Below, piece after piece: positions 8,749 through 17,078 of a DNA stretch of 64,000 nt. The position numbers were made by a program, and so were the translations under genes. Position 1 is the stretch's first letter. Each line of letters opens with the position of its first letter. The DNA is from Streptomyces spororaveus (GTDB lineage: Bacteria; Actinomycetota; Actinomycetes; Streptomycetales; Streptomycetaceae), in assembly GCF_016755875.1 (NCBI RefSeq), contig NZ_BNED01000005.1:8172685-8236684 (forward strand), given 5' to 3'. The notes under the pieces were generated by a model. It did no database searches. It saw only the letters and a program-made list of their open reading frames with translations, and was not told the origin of the DNA.

Positions 8749-8871
8749 CGCCACGTCAGCTCCATTCGGTTCATCGGGAGTACGTACGTCCGGCGGCCCG
8801 ACGGCCGCCGGTTCGACGTCATGCCGAGGAGCCTCCCAACAAATCACGACACCCCCGGTCATGTATTTCGT

Positions 8872-8877
8872 TAGGGT
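8872..8877 (+). promoter_or_regulatory. candidate -10 element for leaderless WYL-regulator mRNA
   Basis: TAGGGT is followed by exactly 6 nt and the ATG at 8884, with no Shine-Dalgarno sequence. This fits a leaderless transcript. Confidence 0.35.
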
Positions 8878-8883
8878 TCCCGC

Positions 8884-9855
8884 ATGCGCGCCGACCGACT
8901 GATCTCGCTGGTGCTGCTGCTGCGCCGGCACGATCGGCTGACCGCGGACGCGCTGGCCCGCGAGCTCCAGGTGTCCACCCGCACCGTGCTGCGCGACATC
9001 GAGGCACTGTCGGCCGCCGGTGTCCCGGTCTACGCGGAACGCGGCCGGCACGGCGGATTCGCGTTGCTGCCCGGCTTCCGGACGGAGTTCACCGGACTCA
9101 ACCACGACGAGGCCCTTGCCCTGCTGGCTGCCGGATCGGGGCGCGGCGAGCACGTGTTCGGCCTCGGCCAGGCGCTCGCCTCGGCCCTGCGGAAGGTGCT
9201 CGACGCCCTGCCCGAAGGTCACCGGGCCACCGCGAGCGACGCGGCACGGCGCTTTCTCGTCGAACCGGAGACCGACCTGCTCTCGCGGCGCCCGGTCACC
9301 GACGACGTGCCCGGCAGCGCGATGATCGAGGTCCGCCGTGCGGTGCTCGCCGGACGCAGACTGCGCATCCACTACGCGGCCACGGGCCGGCCGCCGCAGT
9401 GGCGCACGGTGGACCCGATCGGACTCGTGACCGTACGCGACCGGGTCTACCTGCTGGCCACGAGATCCGGCGAGGACCGTACCTACCGGCTGTCACGGGT
9501 CCTGGCGGCCGAGGAACTCCCCGAAGCGGCGCAGCGGCCGGACCGCGTCGATCTCGACCGGATCTGGCGGGAACGCTCCGCGCGGTTCCTCGGCGGCGAC
9601 CACATCACCGTGCTGGTACGGGTGGACCCGGCACGGCGGGAGGAGCTGCTCGACACCGCGGTGTCCGTCCGCGCGGAGGAACCCGAACCGGACGGCCAAC
9701 TCCGGCTGGAGCTGACCTTCCAGGACGCGCGGCACGCCGAATGGGCGCTGTGGCAGCTCGGCACGGACGCGGAAGCCCTGACCCCGCACGCGCTGCGCAT
9801 CTCCCTGCGCGACCGCGCCGCCGCGCTCGCCGCCCGCTACGAGGACCCGGCCTGA
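8884..9855 (+). CDS. YafY-type regulator, HTH plus WYL domain
   Basis: The 323-residue protein has an N-terminal DeoR-like HTH_11 domain (RADRLISLVLLLRRHDRLTA ... STRTVLRDIEAL). A WYL sensor domain at about residues 140-220 follows (IHYAATGRPPQWRTVDPIGLV, then YLLATR), and then a WCX-type C-terminal extension. Such proteins sense nucleic-acid or small-molecule ligands through the WYL domain and regulate nearby genes. It is divergent from the RidA gene, its most likely target. Confidence 0.9.
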   Translation: MRADRLISLVLLLRRHDRLTADALARELQVSTRTVLRDIEALSAAGVPVYAERGRHGGFALLPGFRTEFTGLNHDEALALLAAGSGRGEHVFGLGQALASALRKVLDALPEGHRATASDAARRFLVEPETDLLSRRPVTDDVPGSAMIEVRRAVLAGRRLRIHYAATGRPPQWRTVDPIGLVTVRDRVYLLATRSGEDRTYRLSRVLAAEELPEAAQRPDRVDLDRIWRERSARFLGGDHITVLVRVDPARREELLDTAVSVRAEEPEPDGQLRLELTFQDARHAEWALWQLGTDAEALTPHALRISLRDRAAALAARYEDPA

Positions 9856-9869
9856 GCCCGTGCGCGGCG

Positions 9870-11039
9870 TCAGCGGCGGTGGAACACGACTTCCGGGTCG
9901 GCCGCCGCCGGACCGTCCAGGCGGGGCGCCGGCCTTCCGCGCAGGTGCAGGTCGAAGAAGTCGCCGACGTACGCCCGCGTGATCTGCTGCGAGCGGGTGC
10001 CCGACAGCGGTGTCTCCGGGTGCGGGTACCCGGCCTGGTCGCCCAGCACGGGCCAGTCGGTGAATCCGGGATGCCCCGCCCCCGTGACGGTCAGCCAGCG
10101 CTTCCAGCCGTCCAGCCGGGGCCAGTTGTCCTCCCAGGAGGTGTCGGGGAAGTCGGGCGGCAGCAGGGCGGGGTCACCGGCCAGCATCAGGAAGGGCCGC
10201 CCGCCGAGACCGGACTGGGGTACGGGCGTGAAGAAGGTGCCGTCCATGTTGACCCCGGCGTCCACGCGCGGGTCCACGGCCATGGTGGCCGACGCGGCCG
10301 CACCGCCGATCGAATGCCCGGCCATGCCGATGTGCCGGGCGTCGATCAGCCAGGAGTACCGCCACGCCGGGCGCGGGCCGGTCAGCCGGTCCAGGACGAA
10401 CGGGATGTCACGGGCCCGGCCGTCCGAGACCCGGTGCAGCGACCCGTCGGGGAACACCTGCTCGCACGCCTTGCACCCGAGCAGCCGCCCGCCGGGGAAG
10501 ACGGTGCCGTCCGACTCGTAGGCGTGGTCGACCGCCGCCACGACGTACCCGCGGCTGGCGAGGTCCTCCGCCAGGGTGGTCAGCGAGGCGCGCGGCATGG
10601 TGAAGCCGGGGGAGAGCACGATCAGCGGGTAGTGGTGCGCGGCGGGCCGGGGCAGCGCGCCCGTGCGCGCGTTGGTCCGGGTGGCCGCGAGGCGCTCGGG
10701 GGTGACGTACTCGCCGAGCTGCCCGCGGTCGGTCAGCAGCGCCTTGGCCTCGGAAGCGGCCAGGTAGGGGGCGGGAGTTCCGGTGTGCGCGAGGGCCGGG
10801 TAGTACAGCGACAGGAGTAATTCCCGGTCGGCCGTGGGCACCCAGGGATCCTTGCGCTCCCGGTCCACGAGGTGGAGGGTGTCGCGGCCCACGGCGAAGT
10901 CGCCGGTGGGTCGTGGGAGTTCGAGTCCGGAGAGGGCGGCCGGAGCGGGCGCGGCCACGGCCGGGGCGGCGAGCGTGCCGGGCGAGGTGAGGACCAGACC
11001 GGTCGCCACCGCGGCCAGCACGCGGATGATCTTCTTCAT
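9870..11039 (-). CDS. secreted alpha/beta hydrolase, PAF-acetylhydrolase/dienelactone-hydrolase type
   Basis: The 389-residue protein has a Sec signal peptide (MKKIIR, hydrophobic core, AxA sites near residues 27-32). The hydrolase fold carries the nucleophile elbow GHSIGG, an acid in the strand after FLMLAGDPALLPPDF, and the catalytic His in TVTGAGHPGFTDW. This matches secreted PAF-acetylhydrolase-like lipases/esterases. Codon 74 (10818-10820) is TTA. A perfect palindromic iron box lies 20 nt upstream of the ATG, so iron starvation should induce it. An esterase acting on a siderophore, like Fes or IroE, is possible but unproven. Confidence 0.85.
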   Translation of the reverse strand: MKKIIRVLAAVATGLVLTSPGTLAAPAVAAPAPAALSGLELPRPTGDFAVGRDTLHLVDRERKDPWVPTADRELLLSLYYPALAHTGTPAPYLAASEAKALLTDRGQLGEYVTPERLAATRTNARTGALPRPAAHHYPLIVLSPGFTMPRASLTTLAEDLASRGYVVAAVDHAYESDGTVFPGGRLLGCKACEQVFPDGSLHRVSDGRARDIPFVLDRLTGPRPAWRYSWLIDARHIGMAGHSIGGAAASATMAVDPRVDAGVNMDGTFFTPVPQSGLGGRPFLMLAGDPALLPPDFPDTSWEDNWPRLDGWKRWLTVTGAGHPGFTDWPVLGDQAGYPHPETPLSGTRSQQITRAYVGDFFDLHLRGRPAPRLDGPAAADPEVVFHRR

Positions 11040-11058
11040 GCCCGCATCCTAGATCTAG

Positions 11059-11077
11059 TTAGGCAAGCCTTGCCTAA
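11059..11077. promoter_or_regulatory. DmdR/IdeR iron box, perfect palindrome
   Basis: TTAGGCAAGCCTTGCCTAA has 9-bp arms that are exact reverse complements around a single central C. It keeps the TTAGGCWAG core of actinobacterial iron boxes. It sits just upstream of the secreted hydrolase gene on the minus strand. Confidence 0.8.
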
Positions 11078-11293
11078 TAACTCTGGGGTGATCGCGGGGC
11101 CGGGTCGCCTCGGAGCGGTGTTTCCCGGGTTCGAACGCGCATATCCGGTCAAGCTGGGTGGCCGGCCGGTGAACCGCGCGCGGACGGCGGCAGGTCAGCG
11201 GGGGTGCGCGTGCACGTCGCGGTCGGCGCGGCCGTCCCGGGACGTCGATTCCGGGGGGCGCCGCGCCCCTCGTGAGCTGCCCGAACGACCATT

Positions 11294-11345
11294 CGGTCGT
11301 CGGTATGCGAACGCAGTGTCCGTAAATCGGTCGTCGATATGCAAC
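11294..11345. repeat. two near-identical direct repeats upstream of the inhibitor gene
   Basis: CGGTCGTCGGTATGCGAAC (11294-11312) recurs as CGGTCGTCGATATGCAAC (11328-11345), start to start 34 bp apart. The first copy overlaps a small palindrome, ACGACC-ATTC-GGTCGT. The spacing is about three helical turns, so this may be a tandem regulator site. Confidence 0.4.
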
Positions 11346-11380
11346 TCGCCTTCAGGTCGGACAGTCTGGTGCTGCAACGA

Positions 11381-11405
11381 CGCGATATTGAAACCAAATA
11401 TCGCG
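11381..11405. promoter_or_regulatory. 9-bp perfect inverted repeat upstream of the inhibitor gene
   Basis: CGCGATATT and AATATCGCG flank a 7-nt loop, 31 nt before the GTG start of the subtilisin inhibitor gene. It could be an operator or a hairpin in the 5' leader. Confidence 0.45.
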
Positions 11406-11436
11406 TTCAACCTTTGAATCGAAAGCGAGTTTCGTC

Positions 11437-11862
11437 GTGCGTCACCGCATCGCAGTTGCCTCCGCCGCCGCCCTCGTCTCTCTGGTCGGCACCACCGGCG
11501 TGGCAGCCGCTCAGCCCTCCAGCCTCTACGCCCCGTCCGCTCTGGTGCTCACGGTCGCGCAGGGCGACGACGCCGCCACGTCCACCGTCCTCCGGGCCTC
11601 CACCCTCAGCTGCGCCCCGACCGCGCTGGGTACCCACCCGGACCCCCAGGCCGCTTGCGCCGCCCTCAACTCGACCGGCGGAGCACTGGACCGCCTGCTG
11701 GCCTCGCCGAACCCGGACCGTGCCTGTCCGATGCACTACGCCCCGGTCACCGTGACCGCCGACGGCGTGTGGAAGGGCAGCCGCGTCGCGTGGAAGCACA
11801 CCTTCTCCAACTCCTGCACCATGTCCGCGACCCTGAACGGGAACGCCGTCTTCTCGTTCTGA
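11437..11862 (+). CDS. subtilisin inhibitor-like protein (SSI family, I16)
   Basis: The 141-residue precursor has a signal peptide cleaved near AAA-QP (25/26). The mature part starts SLYAPSALVLTV, the diagnostic SSI opening. Four Cys (59, 74, 97, 127) match the two conserved disulfides. The reactive loop reads CPMHYAP, giving P1 Met99 and P1' His, so subtilisin-like proteases are the expected targets. It is secreted and inhibits extracellular serine proteases during development. The start is GTG. Two unusual repeat structures lie upstream. Confidence 0.95.
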   Translation: MRHRIAVASAAALVSLVGTTGVAAAQPSSLYAPSALVLTVAQGDDAATSTVLRASTLSCAPTALGTHPDPQAACAALNSTGGALDRLLASPNPDRACPMHYAPVTVTADGVWKGSRVAWKHTFSNSCTMSATLNGNAVFSF

Positions 11863-11903
11863 GTCCGCGTCGCCGATCCTCCGCCGGACGCCCCGGCACA
11901 CGC

Positions 11904-11947
11904 GGTGCCCCGCTTCCGGACCGTTCCCGGTCCGGAAGCGGGGCACC
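11904..11947. terminator. strong bidirectional terminator, 19-bp perfect stem
   Basis: The arms at 11904-11922 and 11929-11947 are perfectly complementary with a 6-nt loop (GTTCCC). It lies between the convergent inhibitor and glucanase-fusion genes and should stop transcription both ways. Confidence 0.8.
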
Positions 11948-11959
11948 GTCCCCGTACGC

Positions 11960-14900
11960 CTACACCCTCCCCGCTCGGGCCGATACGGTGACGTGGTCCA
12001 CCCGCATCGCATGACCGGGCTCGGTCGCCGGACCCGCGCCCGCGCCGTCGGCGAGCGGCAGACCGCCGCCGACCGCCACGTTCAGGATCAGGAACAGACC
12101 GTGCTCCACGGCCGCCTTCCACGTTCCGGGGTCCATCAGGCCGGCGGTCACCCGGTGGTACATCCGCCCGTCCAGATACCAGCGCACCTCCTCCGCGCCC
12201 GGCGCGAGGTCGACTTCGACGGCGTACGAGTGGAACGCCGTACGGCAGCCGCCGCACGGCTGCGGACCGGACGTCAGCCCCGCGGGCTCCCGGCAGGGCC
12301 CGCCGTCCACGACACCGCAGTGCATCGTGGCGAAGACCGTGTCCCGTCCGTTGACGGACTCCATGACGTCGAGCTCCCCGACGCCCGGCCACCCCGTGTA
12401 CCCGTCGCGCAGCGGAGCGCCCAGGGTCCAGAACGCCGGCCAGTACCCCGCCGCCTTCTCCCCGGTCACGTCCGGCAGGGCGATCGACGCCTCGATCCGC
12501 AGCACCCCGCCGGGTGGCGGCGCGAAGTCGGAGCGCCGTGTCTCGATCCGCCCCGAACTCCACTGCCCGTCCTTCCGCGTGGGCACGATCTCCAACGCGC
12601 CCTTCCCGTCCAGGCGGACGTTGTCGGTCGAGTCGGTCATCGTCTCGATCTCACCGGTGCCCCACCGCGGCGCGGGGCAGCCCGGGTAGCAGGTGCCGAC
12701 GTCGTGGATCCAGTCGGCGGCGGACGCAGGCGCACCCGCCGGGCCGTCGAAGTCGTCGCGCATCAGCCGCGTCCACCCGTCCGCGCCCGGTGCGGCCACG
12801 TCCGCCGCCGCCGCGTCCGCGGCGGGCAGCAGCCCGGCCTCGTCGAGCAGCCGCTCCAACCGGTCGGTCAGGACCACGGCCGCCGTATTGGTCAGGTGCG
12901 CGTCGTCCCGGTAGAGCAGGATCCGGTCGAGCACGGCCGGGCACGTCGGCCCGTCGCCCGGGCACAGCACCCGGTTGACCCCGACGCTCCGTACGCCGGG
13001 CAGCGCGCCGGACGCGATCCGCCGCGCCAGCGGATCCGGCAGCCAGGCGTCCGCGCGGCCGAACGCGCAGTCGGCGGGGGACCCGGGACTGCCGGAGACG
13101 CACGCCGGGACGTCTCTCCCGGGTACGGGCGTGTCCTCGATGTAGACGATCGGCGCTCCCAGGGCGCGCAGCGGCGTCAGCGTCTTCTCCCAGGCCTCGG
13201 AGAGCAGCTTCGCGTCGTCGGTGTACCGGTTCAGCGAGGCGATCACGATGAGGCGCGGCTTCGGCCGCTGCCGCAGCCGCTCCAGGGAGTCGGCCCGCCA
13301 GGTGTCGCACTCCCGGTAGGCGCGCCCGAGCTGCGGGCTGTCCACCGTCAGCTCCGGCAGCGGGCAGCCCTGCTTGACCAGCTCCTCCAGTGCCCAGCCC
13401 CGCCGGGCGGCCGTGGCCAGCACCGGGGAGAACCACTGCCCGGCGTGCGAGTCGCCCAGCAGCACGATCCGGTCCGGACTGTCCACCGCGCCGAACAGGC
13501 AGTCCGGGCTCCGGGTCCCGGCCGGCGCGACCTCGCACGCCCCGTCCGGCGGGAAGTCACCGCGCGCCTGCGCGGGAGTCGGCACCACCGGGCCGTCGAC
13601 GAGAGGCGTACCGGCCGTGCGGGCGAGCAGCGTGGGTCCCGACACCGCACCCGGGGGCAGTCCCTGCGTGTCGACCGGGCCGGCCGGGCCCAGCAGGCGC
13701 AGTGTCGTCGTACCCACCACCAGCGCGAGGGCCACCGGCAGCACGATCGCCGAGACGCCCACCGACAGTCCGCGGCGGGGCAGTTCGGAGACCGTACGGC
13801 TGCGGCGCAGCGGCTGCTCGACCCAGCGCGTGGTGGCGAGGGCGGGCAGTGCGGCCGCCAGCGTCAGCGCGGTCCGCGCGGGCCAGCCGAGCGTACCGAG
13901 CCGGGCCTCGGCGAGGACGAGCAGCGGCCAGTGCCACAGGTACAGGTTGTAGGACAGCCGCCCGACGGCCCGGGGCGCCCGCCCCGACAGCAGCCGCCCC
14001 ACGTCCCACCTGCCCTGGGTGTGCCGCTCGCCCCGGCCGGGGATCGCGGCGAGGATCACGGCGGCGGTGGCCAGGGTCGGTACGAGCGCCGCGTGACCGG
14101 GGTACGGGGTCCCGGCGTCGTACGACACGACGCACCAGGCGATCGCCGCGGCCCCGGCCCAGCCGCACAGCAGCCGCAGCGGTCGCGGACCGCGCATCAG
14201 GTGCCAGGGCAGCAGGGCGAGCAGCGCCCCGACGCCGAACTGCCAGACCCGCGGGGGTGTTCCGAGGTAGGCGAGCGACACCGAATGCCCGGTCCAGTAC
14301 ACCGCGAGGGCGAAGGAGCCCAGGGTGAGCGGCGCGGTGGCCAGCAGCACGACGAGGCGCACGGCCCGGCCGCGCCGGACCGCACGCGCCGCGCCCAGTA
14401 CCAGGACCGCCAGCAGCGGGGCCCAGAACAGGTAGAACTGCTCCTCGACGGCGAGGGACCAGAAATGCAGCAGCGGGCTCTGGTCGTGCCCGGCGGCGAG
14501 GTAGTCGGTGCGCTGCGACACGAACCGCCAGTTGGCGAAGGAGAGGGCGGCCGCGACGACGTCGTACTCCATGTCGGTCCGGCGCAGAGGTACGGTCAGC
14601 CAGGCCCCGGCGGCCGCCACCCCGACGAGCACCACGGCGGCGGAGGGCAGCAGCCGCCGGGCGCGCCGCGAGAAGAAGTCACCGAGTCGGATCCGGCCGG
14701 TGGTGATCGCCTCCCGGACCAGCAGGCCGGTGATGAGGTACCCGGAGATGACGAAGAAGACGTCCACGCCGACGAAGCCGCCGGTCGCCCAGGGGATGCC
14801 GGCGTGGAAGGCGAGTACGGCGAGGACGGCGACCGCGCGCAGGCCCGCGATGTCGGGCCGGAAGGCGGACCGGTGCGGGCTCGGCCCGGACTCCGTGCCG

Positions 14901-14986
14901 GAACGGGATCCGGACGGCAGGTCCACGGCCCCGGGGGCGGCGCCCCTGCGGGGCCGGCGCCGGCCGGGTGTGACGGGGAAGGACAT
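11960..14986 (-). CDS. acyltransferase-3 / SGNH / GH16 glucanase fusion protein
   Basis: The 1008-residue protein has three parts. Residues 43-430 are an OafA/PatA-type acyltransferase-3 membrane domain (FRPDIAGLR, His61, VFFVISGYLITGLL, LWHWPLLV, about ten membrane helices). Residues 500-720 are an SGNH domain, with block I GDSHAG at 511-516 and the block V DDAHLTN near 694-700. Residues 740-1005 are a GH16 beta-glucanase with catalytic GELDVMES (Glu871, Asp873, Glu876). AT3-SGNH proteins move acyl groups across the membrane onto glycans. GH16 enzymes cut beta-1,3/1,4-glucans. Having all three in one chain is unusual. It is 14 nt downstream of a processive glycosyltransferase gene, so polymer synthesis, O-acylation and trimming are probably linked. 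I chose the ATG at 14986; the frame stays open upstream only antisense to codons of the glycosyltransferase. Confidence 0.9.
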   Translation of the reverse strand: MSFPVTPGRRRPRRGAAPGAVDLPSGSRSGTESGPSPHRSAFRPDIAGLRAVAVLAVLAFHAGIPWATGGFVGVDVFFVISGYLITGLLVREAITTGRIRLGDFFSRRARRLLPSAAVVLVGVAAAGAWLTVPLRRTDMEYDVVAAALSFANWRFVSQRTDYLAAGHDQSPLLHFWSLAVEEQFYLFWAPLLAVLVLGAARAVRRGRAVRLVVLLATAPLTLGSFALAVYWTGHSVSLAYLGTPPRVWQFGVGALLALLPWHLMRGPRPLRLLCGWAGAAAIAWCVVSYDAGTPYPGHAALVPTLATAAVILAAIPGRGERHTQGRWDVGRLLSGRAPRAVGRLSYNLYLWHWPLLVLAEARLGTLGWPARTALTLAAALPALATTRWVEQPLRRSRTVSELPRRGLSVGVSAIVLPVALALVVGTTTLRLLGPAGPVDTQGLPPGAVSGPTLLARTAGTPLVDGPVVPTPAQARGDFPPDGACEVAPAGTRSPDCLFGAVDSPDRIVLLGDSHAGQWFSPVLATAARRGWALEELVKQGCPLPELTVDSPQLGRAYRECDTWRADSLERLRQRPKPRLIVIASLNRYTDDAKLLSEAWEKTLTPLRALGAPIVYIEDTPVPGRDVPACVSGSPGSPADCAFGRADAWLPDPLARRIASGALPGVRSVGVNRVLCPGDGPTCPAVLDRILLYRDDAHLTNTAAVVLTDRLERLLDEAGLLPAADAAAADVAAPGADGWTRLMRDDFDGPAGAPASAADWIHDVGTCYPGCPAPRWGTGEIETMTDSTDNVRLDGKGALEIVPTRKDGQWSSGRIETRRSDFAPPPGGVLRIEASIALPDVTGEKAAGYWPAFWTLGAPLRDGYTGWPGVGELDVMESVNGRDTVFATMHCGVVDGGPCREPAGLTSGPQPCGGCRTAFHSYAVEVDLAPGAEEVRWYLDGRMYHRVTAGLMDPGTWKAAVEHGLFLILNVAVGGGLPLADGAGAGPATEPGHAMRVDHVTVSARAGRV

Positions 14987-15000
14987 GCGGAGGGTGCCTT

Positions 15001-16683
15001 TCAACTCAGCCAGGGAAGCATCGGGTCGACCCACCCCGACGCCAGCAGGCCGGTCAGCAGGAGGACCGCGGAGGCGGCGACCGTCTCGGGCCAGCGACGC
15101 GGCAGCACGCCACCGCGCGAGCGCAGGGCGGCCCGTACCCGGACCCGTACCGGTCCCGCGGCCGGGTGCAGTTCGGCCACCAGGTCCCGGATCAGCGGGA
15201 CGTTGATCTGGCACTGCACCAGGAGGTAGAGGAGCAGCCCCCAGTTGGGCTCCCAGCCGTTGCGGGCCACGGCCAGCGCGAGCCCGGTGGCCGCGGCGCC
15301 GTTGGAGAGGACGAGCCAGACCAGGGAGACGGCGACGACCCGGCGGGCCATGCCGCCCGCCGGCCCCGCGCTCCGCGCACCGGTGGGCACCCAGGCGGCG
15401 CCGCGCCCCCGCAGCGTGTGCACGAACGCGGTCGCGGCGGCCACGCTGGTCAGGACGTTCGCCCGGATGACCTCCACCCGCCAGCGGGTGCGGCTGATCC
15501 GCGGCAGCAGCACGTGCCACAGCCACAGCGGGGCGAGCAGGGGCAGTACGTGCCAGGGCCGGATGTGGTCCGGGAACCAGAACATCATGACCAGCGGCGG
15601 GAGCGGTGCCGCGAAGGTGTTCACCGCGGTGGTCAGGTAGCCGACGATGCCCTCGTAGAAGCACAGCCGCATCCGCCAGGGGGCGCGCATCCGCCGCAGC
15701 ACGGGCGTGCCGAGCAGGTGGAGGTTGCCCATCGCCCACCGGTACTGCTGGTTGACGAAGGAGGTGACCCGGTCGGGCGAGGTTCCCTTGGCGACGAGCA
15801 CCGGCACGTACAGGGTGCGGAACCCCTGCTCGTGGAGGGCGAGCCCGGTGTACAGGTCCTCGCTGTGGTCGAGCCGGGCGAAGCCGCCGGCCAGGTCGAT
15901 CGCGCTGCGCCGGTACACGGCGTTGCTGCCGCAGCAGATGGCGGCGTCACTCGCGTCCCGGGAGGGCTGGATCCAGCGGAAGAACCACTCCTGCGCGGAG
16001 CCGGCGGCCCGCTGGACCCACCCCATGGTCGCGTCGGTGTCGAAGCACTGGGGGCTCTGCACGATGCCGACGGCCGGGTCGGCCAGGTACGGCACGAGGT
16101 GGTGCAGGAAGTCCGGCCGCGGGGCGAAGTCCGCGTCCAGGATCGCGATGAACTCGGCGCCGCTCAGGGTGAGCGCGTGGTTGAGGTTGCCGGCCTTCTT
16201 CAGATGCCCCCGGTCGGGTCGTACGACGTACGCGTAGCCGTACGAGGAGGCGAGCGCGGCGACCTCGGGCCGGCCGGCGTCGTCCAGGACCCAGACGTTC
16301 AGCGCGCCGGGCCACTCGACGGCCGCGACCGCGCGGTAGGCGTTGGCGAGCACGTCGAGCGGCTCGCCGCAGGTCGGCAGGTACAGGTCGACGCCGGGGA
16401 GCGCGGCCGGCTTCCAGGCGTGGACGAGCACCTCGTGCGACTGCCGGGTGAGCCGGCGCTGGCGCAGGCTGTTGACGGACGACAGGGCGAGGGCGACGAC
16501 GTTGAGCCCGAGGACGGCGAGGAACGCCCACAGGGCCGGTGTCCGCAGGGCGAAGGCGAACATGGTCGCCGCCGTGAACACGAAGGCCAGCGAGGTACTG
16601 ACGAGGACCCAGCGGCGCTGCGGACCGAAGTACCAGTAGAGCTCTTCGTCGGATGGTGGTTGCGGAAGATGATGAATGGTCAT
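15001..16683 (-). CDS. processive family 2 glycosyltransferase, cellulose-synthase-like
   Basis: The 560-residue membrane protein has two N-terminal membrane helices (about 25-47 and 50-70) and a cytoplasmic GT2 domain. The domain shows DD at 134-135, DAD at 183-185, SED at 274-276 and QQYRW at 312-316, the D,D,D,QxxRW signature of processive beta-glycan synthases. Several C-terminal helices that would form the translocation channel follow. No PilZ domain is visible, so c-di-GMP control is not evident. The start is the ATG at 16683, behind GGGGG. With the downstream acyltransferase/glucanase fusion it forms a two-gene operon that probably makes a modified beta-glucan outside the cell. Cellulose or a beta-1,3/1,4-glucan are the likely products. 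Confidence 0.9.
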   Translation of the reverse strand: MTIHHLPQPPSDEELYWYFGPQRRWVLVSTSLAFVFTAATMFAFALRTPALWAFLAVLGLNVVALALSSVNSLRQRRLTRQSHEVLVHAWKPAALPGVDLYLPTCGEPLDVLANAYRAVAAVEWPGALNVWVLDDAGRPEVAALASSYGYAYVVRPDRGHLKKAGNLNHALTLSGAEFIAILDADFAPRPDFLHHLVPYLADPAVGIVQSPQCFDTDATMGWVQRAAGSAQEWFFRWIQPSRDASDAAICCGSNAVYRRSAIDLAGGFARLDHSEDLYTGLALHEQGFRTLYVPVLVAKGTSPDRVTSFVNQQYRWAMGNLHLLGTPVLRRMRAPWRMRLCFYEGIVGYLTTAVNTFAAPLPPLVMMFWFPDHIRPWHVLPLLAPLWLWHVLLPRISRTRWRVEVIRANVLTSVAAATAFVHTLRGRGAAWVPTGARSAGPAGGMARRVVAVSLVWLVLSNGAAATGLALAVARNGWEPNWGLLLYLLVQCQINVPLIRDLVAELHPAAGPVRVRVRAALRSRGGVLPRRWPETVAASAVLLLTGLLASGWVDPMLPWLS

Positions 16684-17078
16684 AAAGCCCCCCACAGCTG
16701 TGCATGTACCCGTTTCAGGCGGCCGATCCTAGTGGTAAAGGTATAGACCAACTGTTGCGGGAACGTGGCGCCGGGACCAATGCGCCACGAATTGGCGCGA
16801 CTTCAATGGTCCAGACCTCTCGCGGTCGCCATTCGACCGGCAGCGCCCGGTGCATTCGGGAAGGCGTGGGCCACAGGGGGATGAACAGTCCTGGAACTGC
16901 GTGCACGACGCCCGGCCCGCGCGCGATGTTGCCAGGCGGGCGGTGAGGGGCGGTGGCGGGCGGTCAGGAGGCCCGGAAGGGATTCGTCCGGTTCGTTCGG
17001 TTCGGGTCAGGGCGGTCTCGGGCACGCCGTGGCGAGCACCCCCGTGGTTCGCCACGGCGTGTGCGAGGCCGCCCTGCG
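16684..17078. other. intergenic region upstream of the glycosyltransferase operon
   Basis: About 395 bp lie between the glycosyltransferase start and the tetR stop. The first 150 bp are comparatively AT-rich and should hold the operon promoter, but I cannot pick a clear -35/-10 pair. GC-rich short repeats (GGCGGGCGGT) lie near 16935-16965. I see no convincing gene. Confidence 0.4.

Noticed and set aside
11993..15229. 1078-codon open frame on the plus strand.
   Set aside because: It lies antisense to the acyltransferase/glucanase fusion, has Arg/Gln/Gly-rich content and no domain.
14987..15739. In-frame upstream extension of the acyltransferase fusion to 15739.
   Set aside because: It would overlap the glycosyltransferase gene by 700 nt and reads as low-complexity sequence. 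The ATG at 14986 fits the operon spacing.
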